Assembly: GCA_023701085.1 (NCBI GenBank)
Contig: JAMPXR010000019.1
Coordinates: 1-14,063, forward strand
Length of the DNA stretch: 14,063 nucleotides
Direction: 5' to 3'
Source of the DNA: Ramlibacter sp.
GTDB lineage: Bacteria > Pseudomonadota > Gammaproteobacteria > Burkholderiales > Burkholderiaceae_C
The notes beneath the pieces were generated by a model, which was given only the letters and a program-made list of their open reading frames with translations, was not told where the DNA came from and made no database searches. Positions 1 through 7,692 of the stretch are shown here, in pieces. Both the position numbers and the translations under genes were made by a program. The stretch's first letter is position 1, and each line of letters opens with the position of its first letter.

Positions 1-231
1 AACCACGTGGGCCTGTGGATCGACGACCTGCCCAAAGCTGTCGAATGGCTGACGGCGCAAGGCGTGCGATTCGCGCCGGGGGGCATCCGGCGCGGCGCTT
101 CGGGCTTCGACATCTGCTTCATCCACCCCAGGGGCAGCGAGGCTTCGCCCATCGGGGGCGAGGGCGTGCTGATCGAACTGGTGCAGGCGCCGCCCGAAGT
201 GATCGCGGCGTTCGCGGTGCTGGGCGTGTGA
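1..231 (+). CDS. VOC-family protein, methylmalonyl-CoA epimerase-like (3' part only)
   Basis: The last 76 codons of a gene that begins before the window, open from base 1 and ending at TGA 229-231. The visible part reads like the second half of a vicinal oxygen chelate (glyoxalase/epimerase) domain: an opening [10 protein letters not shown] strand whose His is the usual position of a metal ligand, a helix ([12 protein letters not shown]), a strand ending FIHPRG, and the closing GVLIELVQ strand whose Glu is the typical last metal ligand. The FIHPRG...GVLIELVQ pairing resembles methylmalonyl-CoA epimerase, which interconverts (R)- and (S)-methylmalonyl-CoA in propionate metabolism, but lactoylglutathione lyase-like VOC proteins are not excluded. 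The first half and start are outside the window, so substrate assignment is tentative. Confidence 0.7.
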   Translation, partial: NHVGLWIDDLPKAVEWLTAQGVRFAPGGIRRGASGFDICFIHPRGSEASPIGGEGVLIELVQAPPEVIAAFAVLGV

Positions 232-286
232 CCTCGCGGCCGCGTCCGCGCGCCCTCGCCAACGGATGAGCTCGCGCCTGCGAAGC

Positions 287-307
287 GCTTCGGGATTGCC
301 CGCAAGC
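287..307 (+). terminator. Possible weak terminator hairpin after the VOC gene
   Basis: Within the 143-nt gap between the VOC gene and the next gene, GCTTCGGG (287-294) can pair with CCCG and AAGC (299-307) around an ATTG loop, giving 8 pairs with one bulged C at 303. It starts 56 nt after the VOC stop. The downstream bases (aagggttatt) are not a clear T-run, so it is a weak intrinsic terminator at best. Confidence 0.25.
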
Positions 308-339
308 AAGGGTTATTGGCCGCGCGTAGACTGGCTGCA

Positions 340-374
340 CCCGGGGCAATGACGGCCCGGGCAGGAGAGCAGTT
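340..374 (+). promoter_or_regulatory. Hairpin and ribosome binding site in front of a TTG start
   Basis: CCCGGG (340-345) and CCCGGG (356-361) form a perfect 6-bp stem with a 10-nt loop. It ends one base before the Shine-Dalgarno AGGAGAG (363-369), which lies 5 nt from the TTG start at 375. The strong ribosome binding site supports the unusual TTG start. The adjacent hairpin could modulate ribosome access, but this is inferred only from its position. No convincing sigma-70 promoter was found between 232 and 374. Confidence 0.45.
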
Positions 375-2210
375 TTGCACCGAACGGACATCTCGAACCC
401 CAACTACTTTCACAAGGTCGTCGATTGTCAGTGGGCCTGCCCGGCCCACACGCCCGTGCCCGAATACATCCGCCTGATCGCGCAGGGCCGCTACAGCGAC
501 GCCTACATGATCAACTGGGTGTCCAACGTCTTTCCCGGCGTGCTCGGGCGCACCTGCGACCGCCCGTGCGAGCCGGCCTGCCGGCGCGGCCGCGTGGAGC
601 AGAACAACGGCGAGCAGCCCGAGCCCGTGGCCATCTGCCGCCTCAAGCGCGTGGCCGCCGACATGAAGGACGATGTCGCGCGGCGCATGCCCAGGGTCGA
701 GCCCAGGAACGGCAAGCGCATCGCCTGCGTGGGCGCGGGGCCGGCGTCGCTGACCGTGGCGCGCGACCTCGCGCCGCTGGGCTACGACGTGACCGTGTTC
801 GACGGGGAGGCCAAGGCGGGCGGGTTCATCCGCACGCAGATCCCGCGCTTCCGGTTGCCCGAGTCGGTGATCGACGAGGAGACCGGGTACATCCTCAACC
901 TGGGCGTGCATTTCAGGAACAACCAGCGCGTCGAGTCCATGAGGGAGCTGCTGGCGCAGGGCTACGACGCGGTCTTCGTCGGCTGCGGCGCGCCGCGCGG
1001 GCGCGACCTGCGGATCCCGGGGCGGACCGAGGCCGCCCTGCACGTCCACATCGGCATCGACTGGCTCGCCTCGGTCTCGTTCGGCCACGTCAAGAGCATC
1101 GGCGAACGGGTCATCGTCCTGGGCGGCGGCAACACGGCGATGGACTGCTGCCGCTCGGCGCGCCGGCTGGGCGGGAAGGACGTCAAGGTGATCGTGCGCA
1201 GCGGCTTCGAGGAAATGAAGGCCTCGCCCTGGGAGAAGGAAGACGCCATGCACGAGGGCATCCCGATCCTCAACTTCCACGTGCCCAGGGCCTTCGTGCA
1301 CGAGAACGGCAAGTTGAAGGGCATGAGCTTCGAGATCGTCAAGGCGGTCTACGACGAGAAGGGGCGGCGCACGCTCGTCCCCACGGGCGAGCCGGACGCC
1401 TTCTTCGAGTGCGACGACGTGCTGGTCGCGGTCGGGCAGGAAAACGCCTTTCCCTGGATCGAGCGCGATTGCGGCATCGCGTTCGACGAATGGGGCCTGC
1501 CGGTGCTGGACAAGGGCACGCTGCAGTCCACCGTGGCCAACGTGTTCTTCGGCGGCGATGCGGCATTCGGTCCCAAGAACATCATCACGGCCGTGGCGCA
1601 CGGCCACGAGGCGGCGGTCTCCATCGACCGCCTGCTCAGCGGCGAGGACATCCGCGCGCGGCCGGCGCCCATGACCAACCTGGTCTCGCAGAAGATGGGC
1701 ATCCACGAGTGGAGCTACGACAACGACACCAGCCTCGATACGCGCTTCAAGGTGCCCTGGGCCAAGGCCGAGAAGGCCCTGGCCAGCATCAAGGTGGAGG
1801 TCGAACTCGGCTTCGACGTCGCGACGGCCGTGAAGGAGGCCGGGCGCTGCCTGAACTGCGACGTGCAGACGGTGTTCGCCGAAAGCGCGTGCATCGAATG
1901 CGACGCCTGCGTGGACATCTGCCCGATGGACTGCATCAGCTTCACGATCAACGGCGAGGAAGCCGACCTGCGCAAGCGCCTGAAGGCGCCGGCGCTCAAC
2001 ATCGCCCAGGCCCTGTACGTATCGGGCGGGCTCAAGACCGGAAAGGTGATGGTGAAGGACGAGGACGTTTGCCTGCATTGCGGGCTGTGCGCGGAGCGCT
2101 GCCCGACGGGCGCCTGGGACATGCAGAAGTTCCTGCTCAAGATGGCGCCGGCCGGCCCGGCGTCCCGGGACCGGACGGCGCCGGCCCCGCACCAGGGGGT
2201 GCCGGCATGA
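375..2210 (+). CDS. GltD-like FAD/NAD(P) oxidoreductase with C-terminal 2[4Fe-4S] ferredoxin domain; NAD(P) module of a 2-oxoacid oxidoreductase
   Basis: A 611-residue cytoplasmic electron-transfer flavoprotein. The N-terminal part resembles the glutamate synthase small subunit cluster domain (C18, C22, C61, C65, C69). An FAD Rossmann motif VGAGPAS follows (119-125) with the family's PRFRLP stretch, then a second dinucleotide fold GGGNTAMD (250-257) for NAD(P)H, and a GGDAAFGPKNIITAVAHG segment closing the FAD site. The C-terminus adds CLNC (492-495) and a bacterial ferredoxin domain with two Cx2Cx2Cx3C sets (C506, C509, C512, C516 and C566, C569, C572, C576). The start is TTG at 375, chosen for its Shine-Dalgarno and because the next in-frame Met (45) would remove C18 and C22. 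Its stop overlaps the next start (ATGA 2207-2210). The inferred role is to pass electrons between the KorAB-type clusters and NAD(P), as in the NADP-dependent 2-oxoglutarate oxidoreductases described from Azoarcus-type bacteria. Confidence 0.88.
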   Translation: MHRTDISNPNYFHKVVDCQWACPAHTPVPEYIRLIAQGRYSDAYMINWVSNVFPGVLGRTCDRPCEPACRRGRVEQNNGEQPEPVAICRLKRVAADMKDDVARRMPRVEPRNGKRIACVGAGPASLTVARDLAPLGYDVTVFDGEAKAGGFIRTQIPRFRLPESVIDEETGYILNLGVHFRNNQRVESMRELLAQGYDAVFVGCGAPRGRDLRIPGRTEAALHVHIGIDWLASVSFGHVKSIGERVIVLGGGNTAMDCCRSARRLGGKDVKVIVRSGFEEMKASPWEKEDAMHEGIPILNFHVPRAFVHENGKLKGMSFEIVKAVYDEKGRRTLVPTGEPDAFFECDDVLVAVGQENAFPWIERDCGIAFDEWGLPVLDKGTLQSTVANVFFGGDAAFGPKNIITAVAHGHEAAVSIDRLLSGEDIRARPAPMTNLVSQKMGIHEWSYDNDTSLDTRFKVPWAKAEKALASIKVEVELGFDVATAVKEAGRCLNCDVQTVFAESACIECDACVDICPMDCISFTINGEEADLRKRLKAPALNIAQALYVSGGLKTGKVMVKDEDVCLHCGLCAERCPTGAWDMQKFLLKMAPAGPASRDRTAPAPHQGVPA

Positions 2211-4057
2211 AGCGCATCGAAGCGGTGAACGATTTCGTCATCAAGTTCGCCAACGTCAACGGCTCGGGCTCGGCCAGCGCCAACGAGCTGTTCGCCAAGG
2301 CGATCCTGCGCATGGGCGTGCCGGTCAGCCCGCGCAACATCTTCCCCAGCAACATCCAGGGCCTGCCCACCTGGTACGAGGCGCGCGTGTGCGAGAAGGG
2401 CTATTCCGGGCGGCGCGGCGGGGTGGACATGATGGTCGCGATGAACCCGCAGACCTGGGACGCGGACGTCGCGGAGATCGATCCCGGCGGCTACCTGTTC
2501 TACGACAGCACGCGGCCGCTGCCGCCGTCGAAGTTCCGGCAGGACGTGCATGTGATCGGGATGCCGCTCACCGACATCACCAACGCGGTGTACACCGATG
2601 CGCGCCAGCGCCAGTTGTTCAAGAACATCATCTACGTCGGGGCGCTGTCGGTGCTGCTGGGCCTGGACGCGGACGTGTTCGAAAAGCTGTTCGCGGAACA
2701 GTACAAGGGCAAGGAGCGGCTGCTGGAATCCAACATCCGCGCGCTGCGCCTGGGCCGCGACTTCGTCACCGAGCACCTGGAGCATCCGCTGGGCATCCAG
2801 GTGCGCCGCTGCGACAAGGTGGGCGACCAGATCTTCGTGGACGGCAACAGCGCCGCGGCGCTGGGCTGCGTGTACGGCGGGGCCACCGTCGCGGCCTGGT
2901 ATCCGATCACGCCTTCGTCGTCGGTGCCCGAGGCATTCCAGAAGTATTGCGAGAAGCTGCGCGTGGACCCGGCCACCGGGCGCTACAACTATGCCATCGT
3001 GCAGGCGGAAGACGAGCTCGCCTCGATCGGCATGGTGATCGGCGCGGGCTGGAACGGCGCGCGCGCCTTCACCGCCACCTCCGGCCCCGGCATCTCGCTG
3101 ATGACGGAGTTCATCGGGCTGGCCTACTTCGCCGAGATTCCGGTCACCATCATCGACGTGCAGCGCGGCGGGCCGTCCACCGGCATGCCCACGCGCACGC
3201 AGCAATCGGACCTGCTCTCCTGCGCCTACGCGTCGCACGGCGATACCAAGCATGTGCTGCTGTTCCCGCAGGACCCGCACGAGTGCTTCGAGCACGCGGC
3301 CGCCGCGCTGGACCTGGCGGACCGGCTGCAGACGCCCATCTTCGTGATGACCGACCTGGACATCGGCATGAACCATCGCCTGTGCAAGCCCTTCGCCTGG
3401 GACGACGCCGCCGGCTACGACCGCGGCAAGGTCATGACGGCGGCCGAGCTGGAGGCGGGCAAGGACTTCGGCCGCTACAAGGACGTGGACGGCGACGGCA
3501 TCCCCTGGCGCACGCTGCCGGGGACGCACCCGACCCGGGGCAGCTTCTTCACGCGCGGCACCACTCGCGACCCCTATGCCCGCTATTCCGAGCGCGGGCC
3601 GGACTACATCTACAACATGGAGCGGCTGCTGCGCAAGTTCAGGACCGCCGCGCAGCTGGTGCCGCAGCCGGCCGTGCGCATCGCCGCGCAGAAGACGCCG
3701 CTGGGCGCGATCTACTTCGGCTCCACCAGCCCGGCGATGTACGAGGCGCTGGACGTGCTGGAGGAGGAGGGCGTGCACCTGGACGCCATGCGGCTGCGGG
3801 CCTTCCCCTTCCCCGACTCGGTGAAGCGATTCATCGCGGACCACGAACGGGTGTTCGTCGTGGAGCAGAACCGCGACGGCCAGATGCGCTCCATGCTGAT
3901 CAACGAGCTCGAGATCGACCCCGCGCGGCTGGTGCGCGTGCTGCACTACGACGGCACGCCGATCACCGCGCGCTTCATCGCGCACGCGATCCGGGAGCGC
4001 GTGCATGGCGCGCCGGCCGGGCGCGGCGAACTGCCCCTGTCCAAGGAGCTCGCATGA
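2207..4057 (+). CDS. korA: 2-oxoacid:ferredoxin oxidoreductase, alpha subunit (gamma-alpha fusion, KorA type)
   Basis: A 616-residue subunit of a thiamine-diphosphate enzyme that oxidatively decarboxylates a 2-oxoacid to its acyl-CoA, or runs in reverse. Residues about 1-190 form the gamma domain (FANVNGSGSASANELFAKAI, EKGYSGRRGG). The alpha domain begins near 210 and carries YPITPSSS (232-239), the motif contacting the 2-oxoacid and diphosphate, then ATSGPGISLM and GGPSTGMPT (321-329). The fused gamma-alpha layout and the DGIPWRTLPGT segment fit the 2-oxoglutarate (Kor) branch better than pyruvate oxidoreductases, but substrate is not proven by sequence. The ATG is preceded by AGGGGGT (2194-2200) and overlaps the stop of the flavoprotein gene. 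Its own stop overlaps the beta-subunit start (ATGA 4054-4057), so all three genes should be translated in step. Confidence 0.92.
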   Translation: MKRIEAVNDFVIKFANVNGSGSASANELFAKAILRMGVPVSPRNIFPSNIQGLPTWYEARVCEKGYSGRRGGVDMMVAMNPQTWDADVAEIDPGGYLFYDSTRPLPPSKFRQDVHVIGMPLTDITNAVYTDARQRQLFKNIIYVGALSVLLGLDADVFEKLFAEQYKGKERLLESNIRALRLGRDFVTEHLEHPLGIQVRRCDKVGDQIFVDGNSAAALGCVYGGATVAAWYPITPSSSVPEAFQKYCEKLRVDPATGRYNYAIVQAEDELASIGMVIGAGWNGARAFTATSGPGISLMTEFIGLAYFAEIPVTIIDVQRGGPSTGMPTRTQQSDLLSCAYASHGDTKHVLLFPQDPHECFEHAAAALDLADRLQTPIFVMTDLDIGMNHRLCKPFAWDDAAGYDRGKVMTAAELEAGKDFGRYKDVDGDGIPWRTLPGTHPTRGSFFTRGTTRDPYARYSERGPDYIYNMERLLRKFRTAAQLVPQPAVRIAAQKTPLGAIYFGSTSPAMYEALDVLEEEGVHLDAMRLRAFPFPDSVKRFIADHERVFVVEQNRDGQMRSMLINELEIDPARLVRVLHYDGTPITARFIAHAIRERVHGAPAGRGELPLSKELA

Positions 4058-5109
4058 CGTACATCGCCAAGCCCCGGCTGCATCACCCCACGCTGACCAA
4101 GAACAAGGTCGGCTACACCCGGCGCGATTACGAAGGGCGCATTTCCACGCTGTGCGCCGGCTGCGGCCACGACTCGATCTCGGCGGCCATCATCGAGGCC
4201 TGCTGGGAACTGGACATCGAGCCGCACCGGGTGGCCAAGCTCTCGGGCATCGGCTGCAGCTCCAAGACACCGGACTACTTCCTGGGCGCCTCGCACGGCT
4301 TCAACACGGTGCACGGCCGCATGCCTTCGGTGCTGACGGGCGCGAACCTGGCCAACCGCGAGCTGCTGTACCTGGGCGTCTCGGGCGACGGGGACTCCGC
4401 GTCCATCGGGCTGGGCCAGTTCGCCAACGCCATGCGGCGCGGCGTGTGCATGGCCTACATCGTCGAGAACAACGGCGTGTATGGCCTCACCAAGGGGCAG
4501 TTCTCCGCCACCGCCGACCGCGGCTCCAAGAGCAAGAAGGGTGTCGTCAACAGCGACAGCCCGGTCGACCTGGTCGCGCTGGCGCTGCAGCTGGGCGCCA
4601 CCTACGTGGGGCGCAGCTTCTCGGGCGACAAGGCGCAGCTGGTGCCGCTCATCAAGGGCGCCATGGCGCATGGCGGCGCCGCGTTCATCGACGTGATCAG
4701 CCCCTGCGTGACCTTCAACAACCACGGCGGCAGCACCAAGAGCTACGACTACGTGCGCCAGCACAACGAGGCCGTCAGCCGCATCGACTTCATCACGCCG
4801 CGCGGCGAGATCACGGCCCAGTACGAACCGGGCGCGGTGATCGAGGTCCAGCAGCACGACGGCTCGAGGCTGCGGCTGCGCAAGCTGCACCAGGACTACG
4901 ACCCGACCGACCGCTACGGCGCGATCAGCTACATGCAGACGCACCAGGCGCGCGGCGAGATCGTCACCGGGCTGCTGTACGTGGACCCGGTGGCGACCGA
5001 CCTGCACACGGCCCTGAACACCAGCCACAGGCCGCTGGCCTCGCTGGGGGCCGCGCAACTGTGCCCGGGCGCCAAGGCGCTCGATTCGATCAACGCCGCC
5101 CTGCGTTAG
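4054..5109 (+). CDS. korB: 2-oxoacid:ferredoxin oxidoreductase, beta subunit (KorB type)
   Basis: A 351-residue thiamine-diphosphate-binding beta subunit, the partner of the preceding gene. Visible motifs are C34-x2-C37 (LCAGCGHD), C68 (GIGCSSKTPDYF) and C218 (ISPCVTFNNH), the four Cys expected to hold the single [4Fe-4S] cluster of this family. The Mg/ThDP site appears as GDGDSASIG (111-119) and NNGVYGLTKGQ (139-149). The YGLTKGQ stretch is typical of 2-oxoacid oxidoreductase beta chains. The ATG is set by AAGGAG (4043-4048) and overlaps the alpha stop. Electrons would leave the ThDP adduct through this cluster to the ferredoxin domain of the 375-2210 product. About 350 residues is slightly longer than the archaeal beta subunits, owing to an N-terminal lead of some 20 residues. 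Confidence 0.92.
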   Translation: MTYIAKPRLHHPTLTKNKVGYTRRDYEGRISTLCAGCGHDSISAAIIEACWELDIEPHRVAKLSGIGCSSKTPDYFLGASHGFNTVHGRMPSVLTGANLANRELLYLGVSGDGDSASIGLGQFANAMRRGVCMAYIVENNGVYGLTKGQFSATADRGSKSKKGVVNSDSPVDLVALALQLGATYVGRSFSGDKAQLVPLIKGAMAHGGAAFIDVISPCVTFNNHGGSTKSYDYVRQHNEAVSRIDFITPRGEITAQYEPGAVIEVQQHDGSRLRLRKLHQDYDPTDRYGAISYMQTHQARGEIVTGLLYVDPVATDLHTALNTSHRPLASLGAAQLCPGAKALDSINAALR

Positions 5110-5166
5110 CGCACGAAAGCGAGGGCGACGCGCCGGACACCCTATCATCACACGTGGAGGGTTCAT

Positions 5167-5607
5167 ATGAGCGAACGCACCGTCTTCCAATCGATGTCCC
5201 AGAAGCACGTCCTCGGGCTGGGACCCCATGCCAGCGTCTGGGAAGCGGCGTGCCTGATGACGCGCACCAACTCCAGCAGCGTGCTGGTGCTCGACCTGCC
5301 GGGCACGATGCTGGGCATCGTCACCGAACGCGACCTGATGACACGCGTGCTGGCCAAGGCGCTGGATCCCGCCAAGACCAAGCTCTCCGAGGTGATGACC
5401 CCCAACCCCTTGAGCGTGCCGCCGCAGACGCTGGTGTCGGACGCGGTCGTGATCATGATCGAGCGCGGATTCCGTCATCTGCCCGTGGTGGGTGAGGGCG
5501 GCAAACTCCTGGGCGTGTTTTCGGTGCGCGACGCGCTGCCGCGCGAAATCGGCAGCGCGCTGAGCATCGCGGAGTTCAACGAGCAGGTGAACGACGCGCT
5601 CGGCTAG
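5167..5607 (+). CDS. Small CBS-domain-pair protein
   Basis: A 146-residue soluble protein made of two CBS domains with no attached effector domain. The first covers about 5-65 and ends in GIVTERDL (50-57). The second covers about 72-140, with VMTPNPLSV (76-84), GFRHLPVV (101-108) and GVFSVRDAL (116-124). Such Bateman pairs usually bind adenosine nucleotides or NAD-type ligands and report energy or redox state to a partner. The target here is unknown. A strong Shine-Dalgarno TGGAGG (5155-5160) sits 6 nt before the ATG. The 57-nt spacing and same strand as the 2-oxoacid oxidoreductase genes suggest co-transcription. A TATCAT at 5143-5148 resembles a -10 element but has no matching -35. The TAG stop at 5605-5607 overlaps the stop of the converging gene. 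Confidence 0.85.
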   Translation: MSERTVFQSMSQKHVLGLGPHASVWEAACLMTRTNSSSVLVLDLPGTMLGIVTERDLMTRVLAKALDPAKTKLSEVMTPNPLSVPPQTLVSDAVVIMIERGFRHLPVVGEGGKLLGVFSVRDALPREIGSALSIAEFNEQVNDALG

Positions 5608-6305
5608 GCGCGGGGCCCGTTGCGCGCTCTGGCTTTCGCCAGCGCCGCTTCGATCAGTGCCCGCTTGCCGTCGGCTGGGACGCCGGCGGCGCCGTCCGCG
5701 GGCGCTGCCGCTGCCGCAGGCTTGGCGGCTGCCACCAGGCGCGCCGCATGCGCCCGTTCATCGCGCTCGAGCCGGGCCTTGCGCGATTCGTAACGTGCCA
5801 GCGCCTCGTCGGCCCGCTCCTGCGACCACGCTTGCCAGCCGGTCCGATCACCGGTCGCGTTTTCCAGGGCGATGCAGTCGACCGGGCACACCGGCACGCA
5901 CAGCTCGCATCCTGTGCAATAGCGCTCGATCACCGTGTGCATCCGCTTGTTGCTGCCCAGGATCGCGTCGGTGGGGCAGGCCTCGATGCAAAGCGTGCAG
6001 CCTATGCACCAGGCTTCGTCGATGACCGCCGCGCTGCGCGGCCCCTGGCCGCCATGCGCCGGGTTCAAGGGCAGGGGCGGCCGCGCGGTGATCGCGGCCA
6101 GGCGCGCGATGCCTTCGGCGCCGCCCGGGGGGCATTGGTTGATGTCGGCCGCGCCGTCCGCGATGGCCCGCGCGTAGCCCGCGCAGTCCGGATAGCCGCA
6201 GCGCGTGCACTGGGTCTGCGGCAAGGCGGCGTGCAGGCGCGCCGCCAGGGCCCCGATGTCAGGCGGCGGAGCGCTGGCGGCCCGGCTTCTTGGCGGACGA
6301 CCCAT
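5604..6305 (-). CDS. rnfB: Orphan RnfB/RsxB-like iron-sulfur protein without membrane anchor
   Basis: About 233 residues if the ATG at 6305 is used. An in-frame ATG at 6350 would add 15 Arg/Pro-rich residues, and neither has a clear Shine-Dalgarno. The protein opens with an RnfB-type cluster domain (C33, C36, C41, C58 in [12 protein letters not shown]...INQCPPGG) and continues with a two-cluster ferredoxin domain (C100, C103, C106, C110 and C130, C133, C136, C140, both ending CP). The tail (about 160-233) is rich in Ala, Arg, Lys and Glu and may be helical. True RnfB has an N-terminal hydrophobic anchor, which is missing here, and no other rnf genes lie in the window, so it is probably a cytoplasmic electron carrier rather than part of an Rnf pump. 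It overlaps the end of phaZ by 47 nt and probably shares its transcript. Confidence 0.8.
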   Translation of the reverse strand: MGRPPRSRAASAPPPDIGALAARLHAALPQTQCTRCGYPDCAGYARAIADGAADINQCPPGGAEGIARLAAITARPPLPLNPAHGGQGPRSAAVIDEAWCIGCTLCIEACPTDAILGSNKRMHTVIERYCTGCELCVPVCPVDCIALENATGDRTGWQAWSQERADEALARYESRKARLERDERAHAARLVAAAKPAAAAAPADGAAGVPADGKRALIEAALAKARARNGPRA

Positions 6306-7611
6306 TGGCAATCGAGCGCTTGCCCCCGTTGGCCGGCGCCGCGGGACCATCGTGGAACTGCAGGATGAAGTCGCGCACCTGGGGGTAGACGGACTCGCGC
6401 CAGCGGCGGCCGCTGAAAATGCCGTAGTGGCCCGCGCCCTTGACTTCCAGGTGCTTCTGGCGCGCCTTCGGCACGTTGTAGCAGAGTTCGTGGGCGGCCG
6501 CCGTCTGGCCGGCGCCCGAGATGTCGTCGAGTTCGCCTTCGATGGTGAAGTGCGCCGTGGTCGTGATGTCCCCGGGTCGGACGCGCTCGAGCTCGCCCTC
6601 GTCGCTGATCACGTCCCAGGTGCCGTTGACGAGCGCGAATTCCTGGAACACGACGCGTATGGTTTCGAGGTAGTAATCCGCGTCCATGTCGAGCACCGCG
6701 TTGTATTCGTCATAGAACTTGCGGTGCGCCTCGGCGCTCGCGTCGTCCCCGGCGATCAGGTGCTTGAAGTAGTCGTAGTGGCTCGACATGTGACGGTCGG
6801 GGTTCATCGCCACGAAGCCCGTGTGCTGCAGGAAGCCCGGATAGACGCGCCGGCCGGCGCCGGGGAAGCTGGTCGGGACCCGGTAGATCACGTTGTTCTC
6901 GAACCACTCGAAGCTCTTGTTCATGGCGAGGTTGTTGACGGCCGTCGGCGACTTGCGCGCGTCGATCGGTCCGCCCATCATCGTCATGGTCAGCGGCGTG
7001 GCCTCGCCGCGCGAAGCCATCAGCGACACCGCGCCCAGCACGGGCACCGTCGGCTGGCATACGCTGATCACGTGGCAGTTGCCGTAGATGCCCTGCAGGT
7101 GGCGGATGAAGTCCTCCACGTAGTGGACGTAGTCGTCCAGGTGGAATTCGCCGTCCTCCAGCGGCACCATGCGGGCATTTTTCCAGTCGGTGATGTAGAC
7201 CTTGTGGTCCTTCAGCATGGTCCTCACGGTGTCGCGCAGCAGCGTCGCGTAGTGGCCGGACAGCGGCGCGACGATCAGCACGGCCGGCTGGCCCTTGAGC
7301 TTGGTGAGGGTGGCCGGGTTGTCGGTGAAGCGCTTGAAGCGGCGCAACTCGCAGAACGGCTTGTCGATTTCGACCCGCTCGTGAATCGCCACTTCCGTGC
7401 CGTCGACCTGCACGGTCCTGATGCCGAATCGTGGCTTTTCGTAGTCCTTCCACAAGCGGTACACCAAGTCGTAGCCGGCGGACACGCGCTGCGCGAAGGG
7501 GTTCTGGCCGAACGGGGACAGCGGATTGCTGTACAGCTTGGAAGCGGCCTGGGCGAAGTCCGCGAACGGCTCCATCATGGACCGCTGGGTTTCGTAGATC
7601 TGGTAGAGCAT
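6259..7611 (-). CDS. phaZ: Intracellular polyhydroxyalkanoate depolymerase
   Basis: A 450-residue alpha/beta-hydrolase that breaks down the cell's own PHB/PHA granules. The N-terminus [12 protein letters not shown] and the [10 protein letters not shown]...[14 protein letters not shown] stretch are typical of the PhaZ1 family. The nucleophile region is [11 protein letters not shown] with C185, matching the catalytic Cys (not Ser) known for the Ralstonia/Cupriavidus intracellular enzyme. The likely acid is an Asp in GELDDISG (362 or 363), and the likely base is H395 in [10 protein letters not shown]. The C-terminal 30 residues are low-complexity and basic. The ATG at 7611 was chosen over an in-frame one at 7659 because it gives the family N-terminus and because a probable -10 element (7640-7645) lies inside the longer form. 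There is no secretion signal, consistent with an intracellular enzyme. The 3' end overlaps the RnfB-like gene. Confidence 0.93.
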   Translation of the reverse strand: MLYQIYETQRSMMEPFADFAQAASKLYSNPLSPFGQNPFAQRVSAGYDLVYRLWKDYEKPRFGIRTVQVDGTEVAIHERVEIDKPFCELRRFKRFTDNPATLTKLKGQPAVLIVAPLSGHYATLLRDTVRTMLKDHKVYITDWKNARMVPLEDGEFHLDDYVHYVEDFIRHLQGIYGNCHVISVCQPTVPVLGAVSLMASRGEATPLTMTMMGGPIDARKSPTAVNNLAMNKSFEWFENNVIYRVPTSFPGAGRRVYPGFLQHTGFVAMNPDRHMSSHYDYFKHLIAGDDASAEAHRKFYDEYNAVLDMDADYYLETIRVVFQEFALVNGTWDVISDEGELERVRPGDITTTAHFTIEGELDDISGAGQTAAAHELCYNVPKARQKHLEVKGAGHYGIFSGRRWRESVYPQVRDFILQFHDGPAAPANGGKRSIANGSSAKKPGRQRSAA

Positions 7612-7627
7612 GGTCTGGCAGCGTTCG

Positions 7628-7645
7628 TTGCTGCAGTGCAATATA
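7628..7645 (-). promoter_or_regulatory. phaZ promoter: extended -10 with overlapping TTGC-N6-GCAA dyad (possible PhaR operator)
   Basis: Read on the minus strand, TGCTATATT ends at 7640 and contains a TG-n extended -10 with hexamer TATATT (7640-7645). No good -35 lies upstream, as is allowed for extended -10 promoters. Overlapping it, 7628-7641 reads TTGCTGCAGTGCAA on the plus strand, with perfect outer half-sites TTGC and GCAA. Transcription would start near 7633, so a bound repressor would cover the start point. TGC/GCA-rich dyads of this kind are known targets of PhaR, the PHA-responsive repressor. That regulator identity is an inference. Confidence 0.42.
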
Positions 7646-7692
7646 GCACCTGGTAACAAACCCGCGCCTGCGTAGAAACCATCGATCCGTCA

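Noticed and set aside
3482..3502. DVDGDG in the KorA-type subunit (from residue 426), resembling an EF-hand or dockerin calcium loop
   Set aside because: The spacing after the loop is wrong (GIPW, without the bulky residue and final acidic residue in the right places), and a similar acidic DGIP-RTLPG segment belongs to the KorA family itself.
1715..4006. A very long open frame on the minus strand opposite the Kor genes (also 9145-11202 opposite uvrB and 425-2206 in another plus frame)
   Set aside because: These frames are Arg/Ala/Gly/His-rich shadows produced by high third-position GC. They match no family, while the overlapping frames carry complete conserved motifs.
5143..5148. TATCAT as a -10 element for the CBS gene
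   Set aside because: No -35 lies 16-18 nt upstream, and transcription would begin at the ribosome binding site, leaving almost no leader.
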